Shown here: piece after piece, positions 1 to 8,494 of the stretch
Layout of the letters: every line of letters begins with the position of its first letter
Numbering within the stretch: position 1 is the stretch's first letter
From: an uncultured Roseobacter sp.
Lineage (GTDB): Bacteria > Pseudomonadota > Alphaproteobacteria > Rhodobacterales > Rhodobacteraceae
NCBI RefSeq assembly: GCF_947493125.1
Contig: NZ_CANLQB010000007.1
Span: 304,936-368,935, forward strand
Length of the DNA stretch: 64,000 nucleotides
Direction of reading: 5' to 3'
Position numbers and translations under genes: made by a program
Notes under the pieces: generated by a model
The model's database searches: none
The model's input: the letters and a program-made list of their open reading frames with translations, nothing else
Told to the model about the DNA's origin: nothing

Positions 1-558
1 GAATTTGTTCGCCGCCGAAATGCTGGTGATATCGACGAATTCAGACAGCACGGTGGTGCCCGTCAGCGCCACCAGCCCGCCCAGAACGGTGGCCGTTGTC
101 GCAGCAAAGGCGGCCTTCTCGGTGCCCAGCTCCTCACGCTGTGGCATCGCCACCTGATCGGCCTCGATCTTGTCTTTCTTGGCCGCTCTGATCTGATCGC
201 GCAGGCGCTTTATGGTGGCGTTCTTGGCATCGTTTGCCGCGGCCAGCGCCGCCTGATCGGTCATTGCCGGGACGGGCTGTTGCAGCTCCATATCCAATGC
301 GGACTGCAGGATCGCGCATTTGCGCCGGAGCTTGACGACCTCGGCATCGACATCCAATTCGCGCTTCATGAATTTGTTGTTCACGATGACCTCGACGGCC
401 CGCTCGATCAGCAAAGCGAAAAAAGTGAGGGCCAGCAAATGGGTCACCACCCGCTCCGCGAGGCCGTCCTCGAAAGACATGCTGCCAAAGCCGATTGCCG
501 CGGCATAAGCCGCAACCGCCGCCACGACGAATATCGCAAGATAGGGGCCGTATTTCAT
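1..558 (-). CDS. Partial membrane protein with a coiled-coil segment, function unknown
   Basis: The reading frame is open from an ATG at 558 to the window edge (186 codons, C-terminus missing). A good AGGAG lies just upstream of the ATG. The N-terminus is hydrophobic (residues about 5-22) and is followed by a second hydrophobic stretch near 42-52, then a charged, Gln/Ala/Lys-rich segment (about 65-145) likely to form a coiled coil, then another hydrophobic, Gly/Thr-rich segment at the cut end. I do not recognise the family. The layout suggests an inner-membrane protein with a cytoplasmic helical part. Confidence 0.7.
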   Translation of the reverse strand, partial: MKYGPYLAIFVVAAVAAYAAAIGFGSMSFEDGLAERVVTHLLALTFFALLIERAVEVIVNNKFMKRELDVDAEVVKLRRKCAILQSALDMELQQPVPAMTDQAALAAANDAKNATIKRLRDQIRAAKKDKIEADQVAMPQREELGTEKAAFAATTATVLGGLVALTGTTVLSEFVDITSISAANKF

Positions 559-874
559 TTTAATCTCCTAAATCAATGTCTTGCTCAAAGAACTTCAATA
601 AAAACTTACATGACCGCGCGATGAAACAGCGCCATCAGCGGGACCTGCATCGCGGGGTCGCTTCAGCGCACACCGGAACAATTGGCGGCGCGCAAACCCG
701 GGACAGGACAGGCCCGACGTGGATGGTACCCTATTCTTGCTCTTCAATCCAGCAAAGCGGGACAGGTTATATGCAAAGGCACACCGCCCAGGCTCAGGCA
801 AGGCTGAGCTTGGGCGGCAGATGGAAAGCTAGGCGCGGACAGCTTTTCCCAGGCGTGCCCGCGTGCATTTGCGA
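559..874. other. Intergenic region between the partial membrane gene and rpoH
   Basis: About 316 bases with no convincing gene. Short frames on both strands have no recognisable domain or good ribosome site. The only structure I see is the stem-loop at 784-817 (listed separately). The rest should hold the promoter of the leftward membrane-protein gene. Confidence 0.5.
784..817 (-). terminator. Stem-loop downstream of rpoH
   Basis: Arms 784-797 and 804-817 pair at 13 of 14 positions around a 6-base loop, G/C-rich, 58 bases past the rpoH stop. No clear U-run follows on the rpoH strand, so this may be a weak intrinsic terminator or an mRNA 3'-end stabiliser. Confidence 0.45.
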
Positions 875-1771
875 TCAGGCGCTGGTCAGCATGCCCTTCT
901 CACGCGCCAATTCGCGCATCTTCTTCTGCAGCTTCTCAAAAGCCCGCACCTCGATCTGACGAATGCGCTCGCGGCTGACGTCATATTCGGCGCTGAGGTC
1001 CTCAAGCGTCACGGTCTTGTCCGACAGGCGCCGTTGCGTGAGGATGTCCTTCTCGCGGTCGTTCAGGACACTCATCGCCTCGCCCAGCAACTCGCGACGC
1101 GCTTCAAGCTCGTTGCGCGCCTCATAATCGCCAGCCTGATCCGCATCTTCATCCTCGAGCCAATCCTGCCACTGCATGGCCCCTTCGGTTTCCGAACCCA
1201 CGGTGGCGTTGAGCGACGCGTCCCCACCCGACATCCGCCGGTTCATGGAAATCACCTCATCCTCGGTCACGCCCAGATCGGTCGCGATCCGGGTCACGTT
1301 TTCGGGGCGCAGATCGCCTTCCTCCAGCGCGCCGATGCGGCTCTTGGCCTTGCGCAGATTGAAGAACAGCTTCTTCTGGCCGGAGGTCGTGCCAAGCTTG
1401 ACCAGGCTCCAGCTCCGCAGGATGTACTCCTGGATCGACGCCCGGATCCACCACATCGCATATGTGGCAAGCCGGAATCCCTTCTCGGGGTCAAAGCGCT
1501 TGACCGCCTGCATCAGACCCACATTGGCCTCGGAAATCACCTCGGCCTGGGGCAGACCATAGCCGCGATATCCCATCGCGATCTTGGCCGCGAGGCGCAG
1601 GTGCGAGGTGACCATCTTGTGGGCGGCCTCGGTGTCCTGCTCTTCGACCCAGCGCTTGGCCAGCATATACTCTTCTTCTGGCTCGAGCAGCGGGAATTTG
1701 CGAATTTCCTGCATGTAGCGGTTCAATCCGCCTTCCGGCGTCGGGGCCGGTAGATTTGCATAGTTTGCCAT
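875..1771 (-). CDS. rpoH: RNA polymerase sigma-32 factor RpoH
   Basis: Heat-shock sigma factor of 298 residues, the usual length. Region 2 (about 45-125) is well conserved. The RpoH box, GQKKLFFNLR at residues 131-140, separates sigma-32 from housekeeping sigma factors and is the region linked to DnaK/FtsH control. The C-terminal region 4 helix-turn-helix (about 250-285) reads SRERIRQIEVRAFEKL. The ATG start is preceded by GGGAGG. The gene stands alone. Roseobacters often carry two rpoH genes; I cannot tell from this window which copy this is. Confidence 0.95.
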   Translation of the reverse strand: MANYANLPAPTPEGGLNRYMQEIRKFPLLEPEEEYMLAKRWVEEQDTEAAHKMVTSHLRLAAKIAMGYRGYGLPQAEVISEANVGLMQAVKRFDPEKGFRLATYAMWWIRASIQEYILRSWSLVKLGTTSGQKKLFFNLRKAKSRIGALEEGDLRPENVTRIATDLGVTEDEVISMNRRMSGGDASLNATVGSETEGAMQWQDWLEDEDADQAGDYEARNELEARRELLGEAMSVLNDREKDILTQRRLSDKTVTLEDLSAEYDVSRERIRQIEVRAFEKLQKKMRELAREKGMLTSA

Positions 1772-1804
1772 GGGAGCCTCCCAATGTTTACAGGCTTAAC
1801 ATGA

Positions 1805-1832
1805 AATATGGTGTCTGAACCGATCAGTTCAA
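1805..1832 (-). promoter_or_regulatory. Candidate rpoH promoter
   Basis: Read on the minus strand, TTGAAC and CATATT are 16 bases apart and lie just upstream of rpoH. The longer form CTTG-N18-CCATAT also resembles alphaproteobacterial heat-shock promoters, so autoregulation is possible. A near-palindrome (GAACyGATCrGTTC) sits between the two hexamers. This is pattern matching only. Confidence 0.4.
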
Positions 1833-1957
1833 GCCACCTCTTCCAAAAATGTTAACGGAAACAGTATCGCGTCCTGATTAATGAAAGACTGACACAAAGC
1901 GCCCGCGTTAACACTTCACGTGACTGTGCGCTCACGCAGGCTTGCGAAATATGTCAG

Positions 1958-2983
1958 TCAGGCCCGCAGCGCGGCCAGAAGGTCCGTCATATCCGCCGGC
2001 AAGGGCGCTTCGAACCGCAGTTTCGCCCCCGTCAGCGGGTGCACGAAGCCCAGAACGGCGGCGTGCAGCGCCTGGCGCGAGAAACGGGTGATCGCACCTG
2101 CGGCGGTCTCGCTGAACGCCCGGACCGGCAGCTTGCGCTTGCCGCCATAGGTCGGATCGCCCACCAGCCCGTGGCCGGCATGTGCCAGGTGCACCCGGAT
2201 CTGATGGGTGCGGCCGGTTTCCAGCCAGCATTCCATCAGCGCCAGGGTGGGCGGGTCGCCAAAAGAGGCAACGTTGCGGGCGCGGGTGACCGCATGGCGT
2301 CCGCCCTGAAACACGACGGCCTGACGCTGGCGGTCGGTCCTGTGGCGCGCCAGCTGGGTGGTGATCTTGAGGATATTGCCCGGCTCGAAACGCGTGCCCT
2401 TCACGCCGCGCAACCGGGGGTCATTGCCGTCCGGAACCCCATGGACCAGGGCCTGATAATAGCGCTCCACGGTATGCGCTTCGAACTGCGCGGCAAGGCC
2501 GTGATGGGCTGCATCCGATTTGGCGACAACAAGCAGCCCCGAGGTGTCCTTGTCGATCCGATGCACGATCCCCGGCCGTTTGGTGCCACCGACGCCCGAC
2601 AGCTCCGCCCCACAGTGCGCCAGCAGCGCGTTGACCAATGTGCCGGAGGGCGTCCCGGGCGCGGGATGCACCACCATCCCCGCAGGCTTGTTCACAACAA
2701 TGACATCTGCGTCCTCGTGCACGATCTCCAATGGGATGGCTTCGGGCAGGATATGGCTCTCCTGCGCCTCCTCAACGGTGATCGTAACGCCCGCCCCGGC
2801 CGCGACGCGGGCCTTGGGATCGACCTGTGCCACCCCATCCACGAGGACCGCGCCCGAGGTGATCAGACGCGCCAGCCGGGTCCGCGACAGCGCGGCCTCC
2901 TCTGGCACATCCCGCGCAAGCGCCTTATCAAGACGCGGCGGCGGTGCGGCGTCGATGGTGAAGTGAATGTGGCGAGACGGCAT
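1958..2983 (-). CDS. rluD: 23S rRNA pseudouridine synthase, RluD-type
   Basis: 341-residue RluA/RluD-family enzyme that isomerises uridines in helix 69 of 23S rRNA. An N-terminal S4 RNA-binding domain (about 17-65) is followed by the synthase domain, with the catalytic Asp in HRIDKDTSG (residues 131-139) and a C-terminal GRTHQIRVHLAHAGHGLVGD region. I chose the ATG at 2983, preceded by CAGGG at good spacing, over a GTG at 3010. The start is nearly back-to-back with the divergent DUF6476 gene, whose own start codon overlaps it. Confidence 0.9.
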   Translation of the reverse strand: MPSRHIHFTIDAAPPPRLDKALARDVPEEAALSRTRLARLITSGAVLVDGVAQVDPKARVAAGAGVTITVEEAQESHILPEAIPLEIVHEDADVIVVNKPAGMVVHPAPGTPSGTLVNALLAHCGAELSGVGGTKRPGIVHRIDKDTSGLLVVAKSDAAHHGLAAQFEAHTVERYYQALVHGVPDGNDPRLRGVKGTRFEPGNILKITTQLARHRTDRQRQAVVFQGGRHAVTRARNVASFGDPPTLALMECWLETGRTHQIRVHLAHAGHGLVGDPTYGGKRKLPVRAFSETAAGAITRFSRQALHAAVLGFVHPLTGAKLRFEAPLPADMTDLLAALRA

Positions 2984-3290
2984 GGACAACCCTGAAATGA
3001 ATTCGGACACAGCGCCTCAAGAGCCCGCCAACCTGCGGTTTCTGCGTCGACTGGTGACGGTGCTGACCGCCACGATGATAGGCGGTGTCATACTGATCAT
3101 CGCGCTGATTGTCATGCGTTTCAACGCACCACCACCCGATTTGCCCGACAGTATCGCAGTACCGGGCGGAGCCGCGGCCATCAGCTTCACGCAAGGGCCC
3201 GACTGGTACGCCGTGACCACGGATGCAAACCAGATCCTGATTTTCGACCGCGTCACCGGCCAGCTGCGCCAAACCATTGAAATCGACTGA
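2982..3290 (+). CDS. Small membrane protein, DUF6476 type
   Basis: 102 residues with one strong transmembrane helix (about 22-45) after a short acidic N-terminus, then a soluble tail with a beta-propeller-like strand pattern (SFTQGPDWYAVTTD, ILIFDR). This matches the DUF6476 family, which I know only from Rhodobacterales-type genomes. Function unknown. ATGs at 2967, 2982 and 2997 are all in frame; 2982 is my best guess. It is divergent from rluD with overlapping start codons. Confidence 0.7.
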   Translation: MDNPEMNSDTAPQEPANLRFLRRLVTVLTATMIGGVILIIALIVMRFNAPPPDLPDSIAVPGGAAAISFTQGPDWYAVTTDANQILIFDRVTGQLRQTIEID

Positions 3291-3342
3291 GCGCGCACCC
3301 GTCACGCCATCGCTCTCCCCCGCCTGAGAAGAGACCCGCCTT

Positions 3343-4224
3343 TTGGACCTTGCCCTGAAAGTCATCGAGATCACGGCCCCGGTGTTTCTGCTGGTGGGCA
3401 TGGGTTTTCTCTGGGTGCGCCTCGGCTTTGAATACCGGGTGCAGTTCGTCACGCGGCTGTCCATGACCCTGGCGATTCCGGCTCTGATCTTCGTCGCGCT
3501 GATGGAGACGGAAATTCCTGCCGACTCGCTCTCCAAGATCAGCCTCGCCGCCGTCGTCGGCTATACCTGCGCAGCCTTCGGCGCCTGGGTCCTCCTGCGC
3601 CTGACCGGGCTCGATCTGCGGACCTATCTGGCGCCGGTCATGATGGGCAACACCGGCAACATCGGCCTGCCGCTCGCGCTCTTCGCCTATGGGGACGAAG
3701 GGCTCGGTTATGCGGTGGTGGTCTTCGCCATCTCCTCCATCTTCGCCTTCACCTTCGGGGTCTGGACCGTGGCCCGGACCAACTCGCCCCTCACGATGTT
3801 CAAGGAGCCAATGGTTGCGGCCACCCTGCTGGGGGCGCTGTTTCTCTGGCAGGACTGGCAGACCCCGCTGGTCCTCACCAATACGCTGTCTCTGCTGGGC
3901 CAAATGGCTATACCGCTGATGCTGATCACCCTCGGGGTGGCCGTCGGGCGGCTGGCGCCCCAGAACGTCGGTCGGTCGCTGTGGGTGGCGCTGGCCAAAA
4001 TCTCCCTCTGCGCCAGCATCGGGTGGGTGCTTGGGCGCTGGTTTGACCTGCCGCCCGTCGCCTTCGGCATTCTGGTGCTGCAACTCGCGGCGCCCGCGGC
4101 TGTCACGAGTTACCTGATTGCGGAAAAATATGGTGCGGATGCGCAGGCCGTCGCCGGGTTGGTGGTTGTGTCGACGCTTCTGTCGATCGTCACGCTGCCG
4201 CTGCTCCTGAGCCTCGTCTTGTAG
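3343..4224 (+). CDS. AEC (auxin efflux carrier) family transporter
   Basis: 293-residue polytopic membrane protein, close to the usual 300-320 for this family. It has about ten hydrophobic segments arranged as two five-helix repeats. Conserved features include the MMGNTGNIGLPLALFA motif near residue 105 and PAAVTSYLIAEKYGAD near the C-terminus. Bacterial members move organic acids or amino-acid derivatives; the substrate here is unknown. The likely start is a TTG at 3343 after GAGAAGAG. It follows the DUF6476 gene by 52 bases and could be co-transcribed. Confidence 0.85.
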   Translation: MDLALKVIEITAPVFLLVGMGFLWVRLGFEYRVQFVTRLSMTLAIPALIFVALMETEIPADSLSKISLAAVVGYTCAAFGAWVLLRLTGLDLRTYLAPVMMGNTGNIGLPLALFAYGDEGLGYAVVVFAISSIFAFTFGVWTVARTNSPLTMFKEPMVAATLLGALFLWQDWQTPLVLTNTLSLLGQMAIPLMLITLGVAVGRLAPQNVGRSLWVALAKISLCASIGWVLGRWFDLPPVAFGILVLQLAAPAAVTSYLIAEKYGADAQAVAGLVVVSTLLSIVTLPLLLSLVL

Positions 4225-4380
4225 CGCGTCACCCGCAACTCGACAGCGGATCGGAGGGCGCCGCCGCCAATCCCTTCGCCCCGCACCAGGTGGTCGGAAA
4301 TAGTCCCCCCATCGGGAAGGCCCCTTCACCGCGGCGCCCCTGAACCCCGCAGCATGTCAGACGCCAGCTGCCACTGATGA

Positions 4381-5064
4381 TCAAGGACGCACAAGTGGCT
4401 CCGCTGAGGCGCCAACACCTCCGGATTCTCCATACAGCGCCCGCCCTTCATCGCCGTCCGTCCGCGTGAGCAAGGCGGAAAGTGCCACAAGCTCCTCTCG
4501 GCGCAACTCGTGTCCACCGTTGTGAACCGACGTTGTCACCTCCGCGCCCTGAGCCCTTGACCAGGTCACCAGCCGCTCTGTCATCGGCCAGGGGCAAATC
4601 GGGTCGCGCCGGCCGGCAGTGATCAACAGCTTGCGAGCCCGAAGCCCCGGCGCGGGAGCGGGGCTCCACGGGATCAGAGGATGCAGCAGCCCCACCCGAT
4701 CAAACAGATCGGGACGCTTCATCATCACAGCCGCCAGGATGTTGGCCCCGTTGGAATAGCCGAAGCCATAAACCTCCCGGTACGGATAGCGGCGCGTCCA
4801 GCCGTCCACATAGCCCGCCATTTTCGCCGTGGCGCGTGCGAGGTCCTGCATGTCGTAGACCCCTTCACCGGTGCGGCGAAAGAAGCGCGACGCCCCCCTC
4901 TCCAGGATATCCCCGCGCGGCGATACGACACCGCCGCCCGGAACCAGCTCCTGTGCGAGATCGAAGAATTGAGCCTCATCCCCACCGGTGCCGTGGAAGG
5001 CGAAGACAAGCGGCCCGCGCCCCGCGGGGGCCTTGGTCAACGCGTGGTATGCCTCTGCAGTCAT
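4381..5064 (-). CDS. Phospholipase/carboxylesterase-type alpha/beta hydrolase, MhqD-like
   Basis: 227 residues of alpha/beta-hydrolase fold. An HGTGGDEAQF oxyanion motif sits near residue 24, the nucleophile Ser104 in GYSNG, with Asp154 (GRRDPICP) and His185 (GGHEL) as likely triad partners. Its partner gene, 12 bases upstream, is an MhqO-like dioxygenase. This pairing resembles mhqD/mhqO of Bacillus, where the products protect against methylhydroquinone and catechol stress. It probably hydrolyses ring-cleavage or conjugate products of quinones. The C-terminal ~15 residues after the conserved fold are unusual and may be an extension. Confidence 0.8.
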   Translation of the reverse strand: MTAEAYHALTKAPAGRGPLVFAFHGTGGDEAQFFDLAQELVPGGGVVSPRGDILERGASRFFRRTGEGVYDMQDLARATAKMAGYVDGWTRRYPYREVYGFGYSNGANILAAVMMKRPDLFDRVGLLHPLIPWSPAPAPGLRARKLLITAGRRDPICPWPMTERLVTWSRAQGAEVTTSVHNGGHELRREELVALSALLTRTDGDEGRALYGESGGVGASAEPLVRP

Positions 5065-5076
5065 GCGGCACCCTCC

Positions 5077-6006
5077 TCATGCAAGCTCTGGCAGTCGTCG
5101 TTCGATCTGCGCGCGATAGGGCCGGTAGCGATCCGGCAGCATCAGGGCCTCACCCAAATGCGCCGTATCCTCATCGCGGTCAAAGCCGGGCTCATTGGTG
5201 GCAATCTCGAACAGCACACCCCCGGGGGTGCGGAAATAAATCGCCCAGAAGTAATCCCGGTCGATCACGGGCGTGACCTGATAGCCGGTCGCCATGAGCG
5301 CCTTGCGGACCTCCAGCTGCGCTGCTCGGTCCTCGACGGCGAAAGCAATGTGATGAACGGAACCGGCCCCCTGGGTCGCCTGCCTCGCGTCGGGCACCTC
5401 TTCGAGATCAAGGGTGCGCGCCGCGTTTCCGCCCTCGATCCGATACCGCGTCACCGATCCCTCGGTCTCTTCCTTCTGATATCCCATGAAGGTCAACAGC
5501 TCGCCCGTGGCCGCCGCATCCGCTAGCCGAAACCGGGCTCCGTGAAACCCGAGCACGCCTTCACCTGCGCCAATCCCGCCACCGGTCCAGGACGCCCGAC
5601 CGTCAGGCTCGGCCTCGACAAGCGCAAAGCCGTCGCCATCCGGGCCATCAAACTCCAGTCTGGCCTCTCCCAGAAACGCGCTGTCTTTCAGGCCGGACAC
5701 ACCCTGCGCTGCAAGATGATCCTTCCAGAAGCCAAGCGCGCCTGTCGGCACTGCAAATTCGGTCACGCCAACCTCGCCAGCCCCGCGGGTCCCGCCGGGC
5801 ATCCCCCCAAAGGGAAAATAGGTCATGACCGACCCCGGCGTGCCCACCTCATCCCCATAGTAGAGGTGATAGACCTCGGGCGCGTCGAAATTCACGGTCT
5901 TCTTGACCCGGCGCAGCCCAAGGGTCCGGGTGAAGAAGTTGTTGTTTTCGGTCGCATCAGCCGCCATCGACGTGACGTGGTGCAGACCTTTGATGAGATT
6001 TTTCAT
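5077..6006 (-). CDS. Ring-cleaving dioxygenase of the VOC superfamily, MhqO-like
   Basis: 309 residues with two glyoxalase/VOC modules. Likely metal ligands are His10 in GLHHVTS, a His in GSVHHIAFAV (about 220) and a Glu in GVLFEIATNEPGF (about 265). The RTLGLRRVKKTVNFDAP start and HYGD-type stretch are typical of the PcpA/LinE/MhqO hydroquinone 1,2-dioxygenase-like group. It probably cleaves hydroquinones in the cytoplasm. The gene is divergent from a LysR regulator, with 110 bases between them and a short palindrome at 6101-6116 likely to control both. Confidence 0.85.
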   Translation of the reverse strand: MKNLIKGLHHVTSMAADATENNNFFTRTLGLRRVKKTVNFDAPEVYHLYYGDEVGTPGSVMTYFPFGGMPGGTRGAGEVGVTEFAVPTGALGFWKDHLAAQGVSGLKDSAFLGEARLEFDGPDGDGFALVEAEPDGRASWTGGGIGAGEGVLGFHGARFRLADAAATGELLTFMGYQKEETEGSVTRYRIEGGNAARTLDLEEVPDARQATQGAGSVHHIAFAVEDRAAQLEVRKALMATGYQVTPVIDRDYFWAIYFRTPGGVLFEIATNEPGFDRDEDTAHLGEALMLPDRYRPYRAQIERRLPELA

Positions 6007-6100
6007 GATGCGTTTCTACCCTTTGCAACTCGTCGAGGCAAAGGTGGGGGGGAATATTCCAAAAAACTACAGCATCAAATTTGCATTCACTATGCCGATC

Positions 6101-6116
6101 TCTGATAATAATCAGA
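6101..6116. promoter_or_regulatory. Palindrome TCTGAT-N4-ATCAGA between mhqO-like and lysR genes
   Basis: A perfect 6+6 inverted repeat with a 4-base spacer ends at the base before the LysR start codon. It is the only clear symmetric site in the divergent region and is placed to autoregulate the regulator. No separate ribosome site is visible for that ATG, so the transcript may be leaderless. Confidence 0.5.
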
Positions 6117-7031
6117 ATGCAGCAAGATCTCAAACCAATCCGGGTGTTCCTCGCGGTGGCGCGCCTGCAAAGCTTTGCCGCCGCCGCCAGGTCGCTTGCG
6201 ATGACCCCTGCGTCCGCAACGCGCATCGTCGCCAAACTCGAAGAGGAGCTTGGTCAACAACTGCTGCTCCGGACCACCCGACAGGTCTCCCTGACATCCA
6301 CCGGCGCGCTGGTGGCCGCACGCTATCAGCCCCTTGTCGAGGCGTTCGATCAGGTGAGGGCCGAACTGGACCGGGAGATGCAGCCGCACCGCGGGCGTCT
6401 GTCCATCAACGCACCGATGGCCTTTGGCCTCCGGCTGATGCCGGGCCTGATCGACAGCTTTCAGCTGGCATATCCGAACATCGACCTGACCATCCGCCTC
6501 ACGGACCGGCTCGTCGATATCGTCTCCGAGGCCTGCGATCTGGCCATCCGCGTATCGGAGCCGCCAACCGACAAGTCCACCATCTGGCGGAAGCTCTGCG
6601 AAGTTCCGATGCGCGCGGTCGCCGCGCCGTCCCTCTTCGCGCGCGTTCCACGACCGGATACGCCGGACGATCTGGAGCGACGCCTGTGTCTCTCCTATGG
6701 TGAGACCATGGACGGCGAAGTCTGGCGCTTTCAGAAGGGCGGTGTGAAACGGGCGGTCACCGCGGGACACGCCATTCACTCCAACAACGGCGATCTGCTC
6801 TATCGTCTGGCCCGGCGGGGCGTAGGCATCGTTGTCTTGCCGGAGTTCCACGTGGCGGATGGCTTAAGGAGCGGAGAGGTCGAAGCGGTCCTTCCGGACT
6901 GGGATCTGCCGTCGCTTTGGCTGTCGCTCTACTACCCGCCCTACGAGGCGCTGCCTCCCCTGGTGGCAACCTTCACGGACTTCTTCGAAGCCTATCTGGC
7001 CGAGGAGAGTGGGTTCGCCTTCCAGACCTAG
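6117..7031 (+). CDS. LysR-family transcriptional regulator
   Basis: 304 residues: an N-terminal winged helix-turn-helix (about 1-60; AVARLQSFAAAARSLAMTP) and a LysR substrate-binding domain (about 88-295) of the group with LSINAPMAFG and CDLAIRVSEP motifs. ATG at 6117 fits the normal LysR N-terminus; the 12 upstream codons do not. It is divergent from the quinone-detoxification pair and is the likely regulator of that pair. The inducer is unknown. Confidence 0.9.
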   Translation: MQQDLKPIRVFLAVARLQSFAAAARSLAMTPASATRIVAKLEEELGQQLLLRTTRQVSLTSTGALVAARYQPLVEAFDQVRAELDREMQPHRGRLSINAPMAFGLRLMPGLIDSFQLAYPNIDLTIRLTDRLVDIVSEACDLAIRVSEPPTDKSTIWRKLCEVPMRAVAAPSLFARVPRPDTPDDLERRLCLSYGETMDGEVWRFQKGGVKRAVTAGHAIHSNNGDLLYRLARRGVGIVVLPEFHVADGLRSGEVEAVLPDWDLPSLWLSLYYPPYEALPPLVATFTDFFEAYLAEESGFAFQT

Positions 7032-7456
7032 CTTCGTCAGGGTATGGAGCGCGTTTGTACCGATCCAACGCTGCGGTCAACGGAGGCCGTCCGGGTCGAC
7101 GCAAAACACCTGCCATGCCCGCGTGCCCGGCCTCCGAAGCGGTGCAGCGGGTCCCGAAGATGCTGCAAATGGTCGCCCGCAACACTGGACACCCGGCTCC
7201 GACATCCGATGGGCACCCGCGCGGCAGCTGTCCCGGCGAGATGTCATTTGCCGGCCAGGGCGACAAGCCCAGCCGCTTGAGCCGTTGAAACGCCTGCACA
7301 GAGGGCGCGTCCTGCGCATCCACGCCATACCCGCCGCCCGGCGTCGGTTCATTCTGGAGTCGTCTCTGTTTTGGCCGCGCCGTTTCACCAACCGCAGTCC
7401 AATCGGACAACCGTCCCCAGAAATCCCAAACACGTGCCCGAGGCCGCGCCACGCTC
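7032..7456 (-). other. Intergenic region with a possible VOC-domain gene remnant
   Basis: No intact gene in about 425 bases. On the minus strand, pieces in different frames look like parts of a VOC protein: a YGVDAQDAPSVQAFQRLKRL stretch and, in another frame near 7080-7115, AWQVFCVDPDGLR followed by a stop, resembling the usual VOC end. A frameshifted relic is possible but weak; there is no start codon or ribosome site. Confidence 0.25.
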
Positions 7457-8494
7457 TCACATCTGCGGTGCCTGCGCTCGGGGAAGCGGGATCTTGGCCG
7501 CCTCCGACCGCGCCCGCAGCTCTTCGGAAAAGAACGTGTGCCGTCCCCGCCCACGGTGCTTTGATTCGTAGAGCGCCACGTCGGCATCGCCCAGCAGCTG
7601 ATCCGCCGTCGCCACTTCATAGTTGCGTGACAGGGTCGTGCCGGCGCTGCCCGAAACCTTGCAGCGCTCGCCTTCGAACAGGATCGGTTCGCGGATCCGC
7701 TCGATGATCCGCGTGGCGATCTGGTCGATCACCGCAGGCTCTTCCACATCACGGAGCAGCAAGACGAACTCATCGCCCCCGACCCGCGCCACGGTGTCGT
7801 GGCTGCGCACCTCTTTGAGCATGATGCTCGCCACCTGCTGCAGTACATAGTCGCCCGCTGCGTGGCCCATCGTATCGTTGACCGCCTTGAAGTAGTCGAG
7901 ATCCATGTGCATCAGCGCGAAATTCTCGCCGTCGGCGATCAAATCGCTCAGGATGCTGTCCATGCCGCGGCGATTGCGCAGCCCGGTGAGCGTGTCGGTC
8001 AGCGCCTGCTCTTCCGCCGCCACGCGCGCCCCCTGCAAACGGCGATTGAGCTGGCGCGACGCCTCCATTGCCGCCGATTTCGCCTCCACCAGATAGAGCA
8101 TCTCGATGGCCAAATCCGTCGGGGCAAAATCCGCCGCCGTCAGCTTGTAATCCTGCACCGCATCCACAACCGAAATGCCGAAGGACAGATTCACAATCAT
8201 CTGGCCCTCGTCCGGGCCTTCCATCAGCACCCCCTTCAGCTCGCGATGGGGCGGTTCGCGCAGCTGCAAATGCAGCTTCATCGCCGCCGCCTCGCGCAGA
8301 CCCTCCAGGGTCGTGATCTCACGCGGGCGCTTGATCTCGAAGACATCGAGAAAGGGGCGGCCCACAACCGGCTGCTGGCGCGAGAGCTTCTGTGTCGTGG
8401 GTCCGGCCGAGGTGATCAGCCCATCCGGACAGAGAACCACATGCATCGGACAGAGCACGCTCAACATCTCATGGCTCCGCGGTGCGCCGATCAT
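7457..8494 (-). CDS. HNOBA-GGDEF diguanylate cyclase, partner of H-NOX
   Basis: 345 residues. The N-terminal ~130 residues match the H-NOX-associated (HNOBA) domain: LCPMHVVLCPDG, FEIKRPREITTLEGLRE, then LQLREPPHRELKG. A helical coiled-coil linker (about 135-165) follows, then a full GGDEF domain (about 166-330). The active-site motif GGDEF is at 239-243, and an RSHD allosteric I-site (230-233) lies the expected five residues upstream, so it should make c-di-GMP and be product-inhibited. It overlaps the H-NOX gene by ATGA, implying translational coupling and a direct complex. Confidence 0.9.
   Translation of the reverse strand: MIGAPRSHEMLSVLCPMHVVLCPDGLITSAGPTTQKLSRQQPVVGRPFLDVFEIKRPREITTLEGLREAAAMKLHLQLREPPHRELKGVLMEGPDEGQMIVNLSFGISVVDAVQDYKLTAADFAPTDLAIEMLYLVEAKSAAMEASRQLNRRLQGARVAAEEQALTDTLTGLRNRRGMDSILSDLIADGENFALMHMDLDYFKAVNDTMGHAAGDYVLQQVASIMLKEVRSHDTVARVGGDEFVLLLRDVEEPAVIDQIATRIIERIREPILFEGERCKVSGSAGTTLSRNYEVATADQLLGDADVALYESKHRGRGRHTFFSEELRARSEAAKIPLPRAQAPQM

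Noticed and set aside
3253..4329. A 358-codon frame opposite the AEC transporter
   Set aside because: Composition (His, Gln, Arg, Gly, Asp-rich) is typical of the antisense shadow of a GC-rich membrane-protein gene.
7032..7456. A real gene of 127-215 codons on the minus strand
   Set aside because: Frames overlap the neighbouring genes, lack ribosome sites and have Arg/Pro-rich shadow composition; at best a decayed VOC gene.
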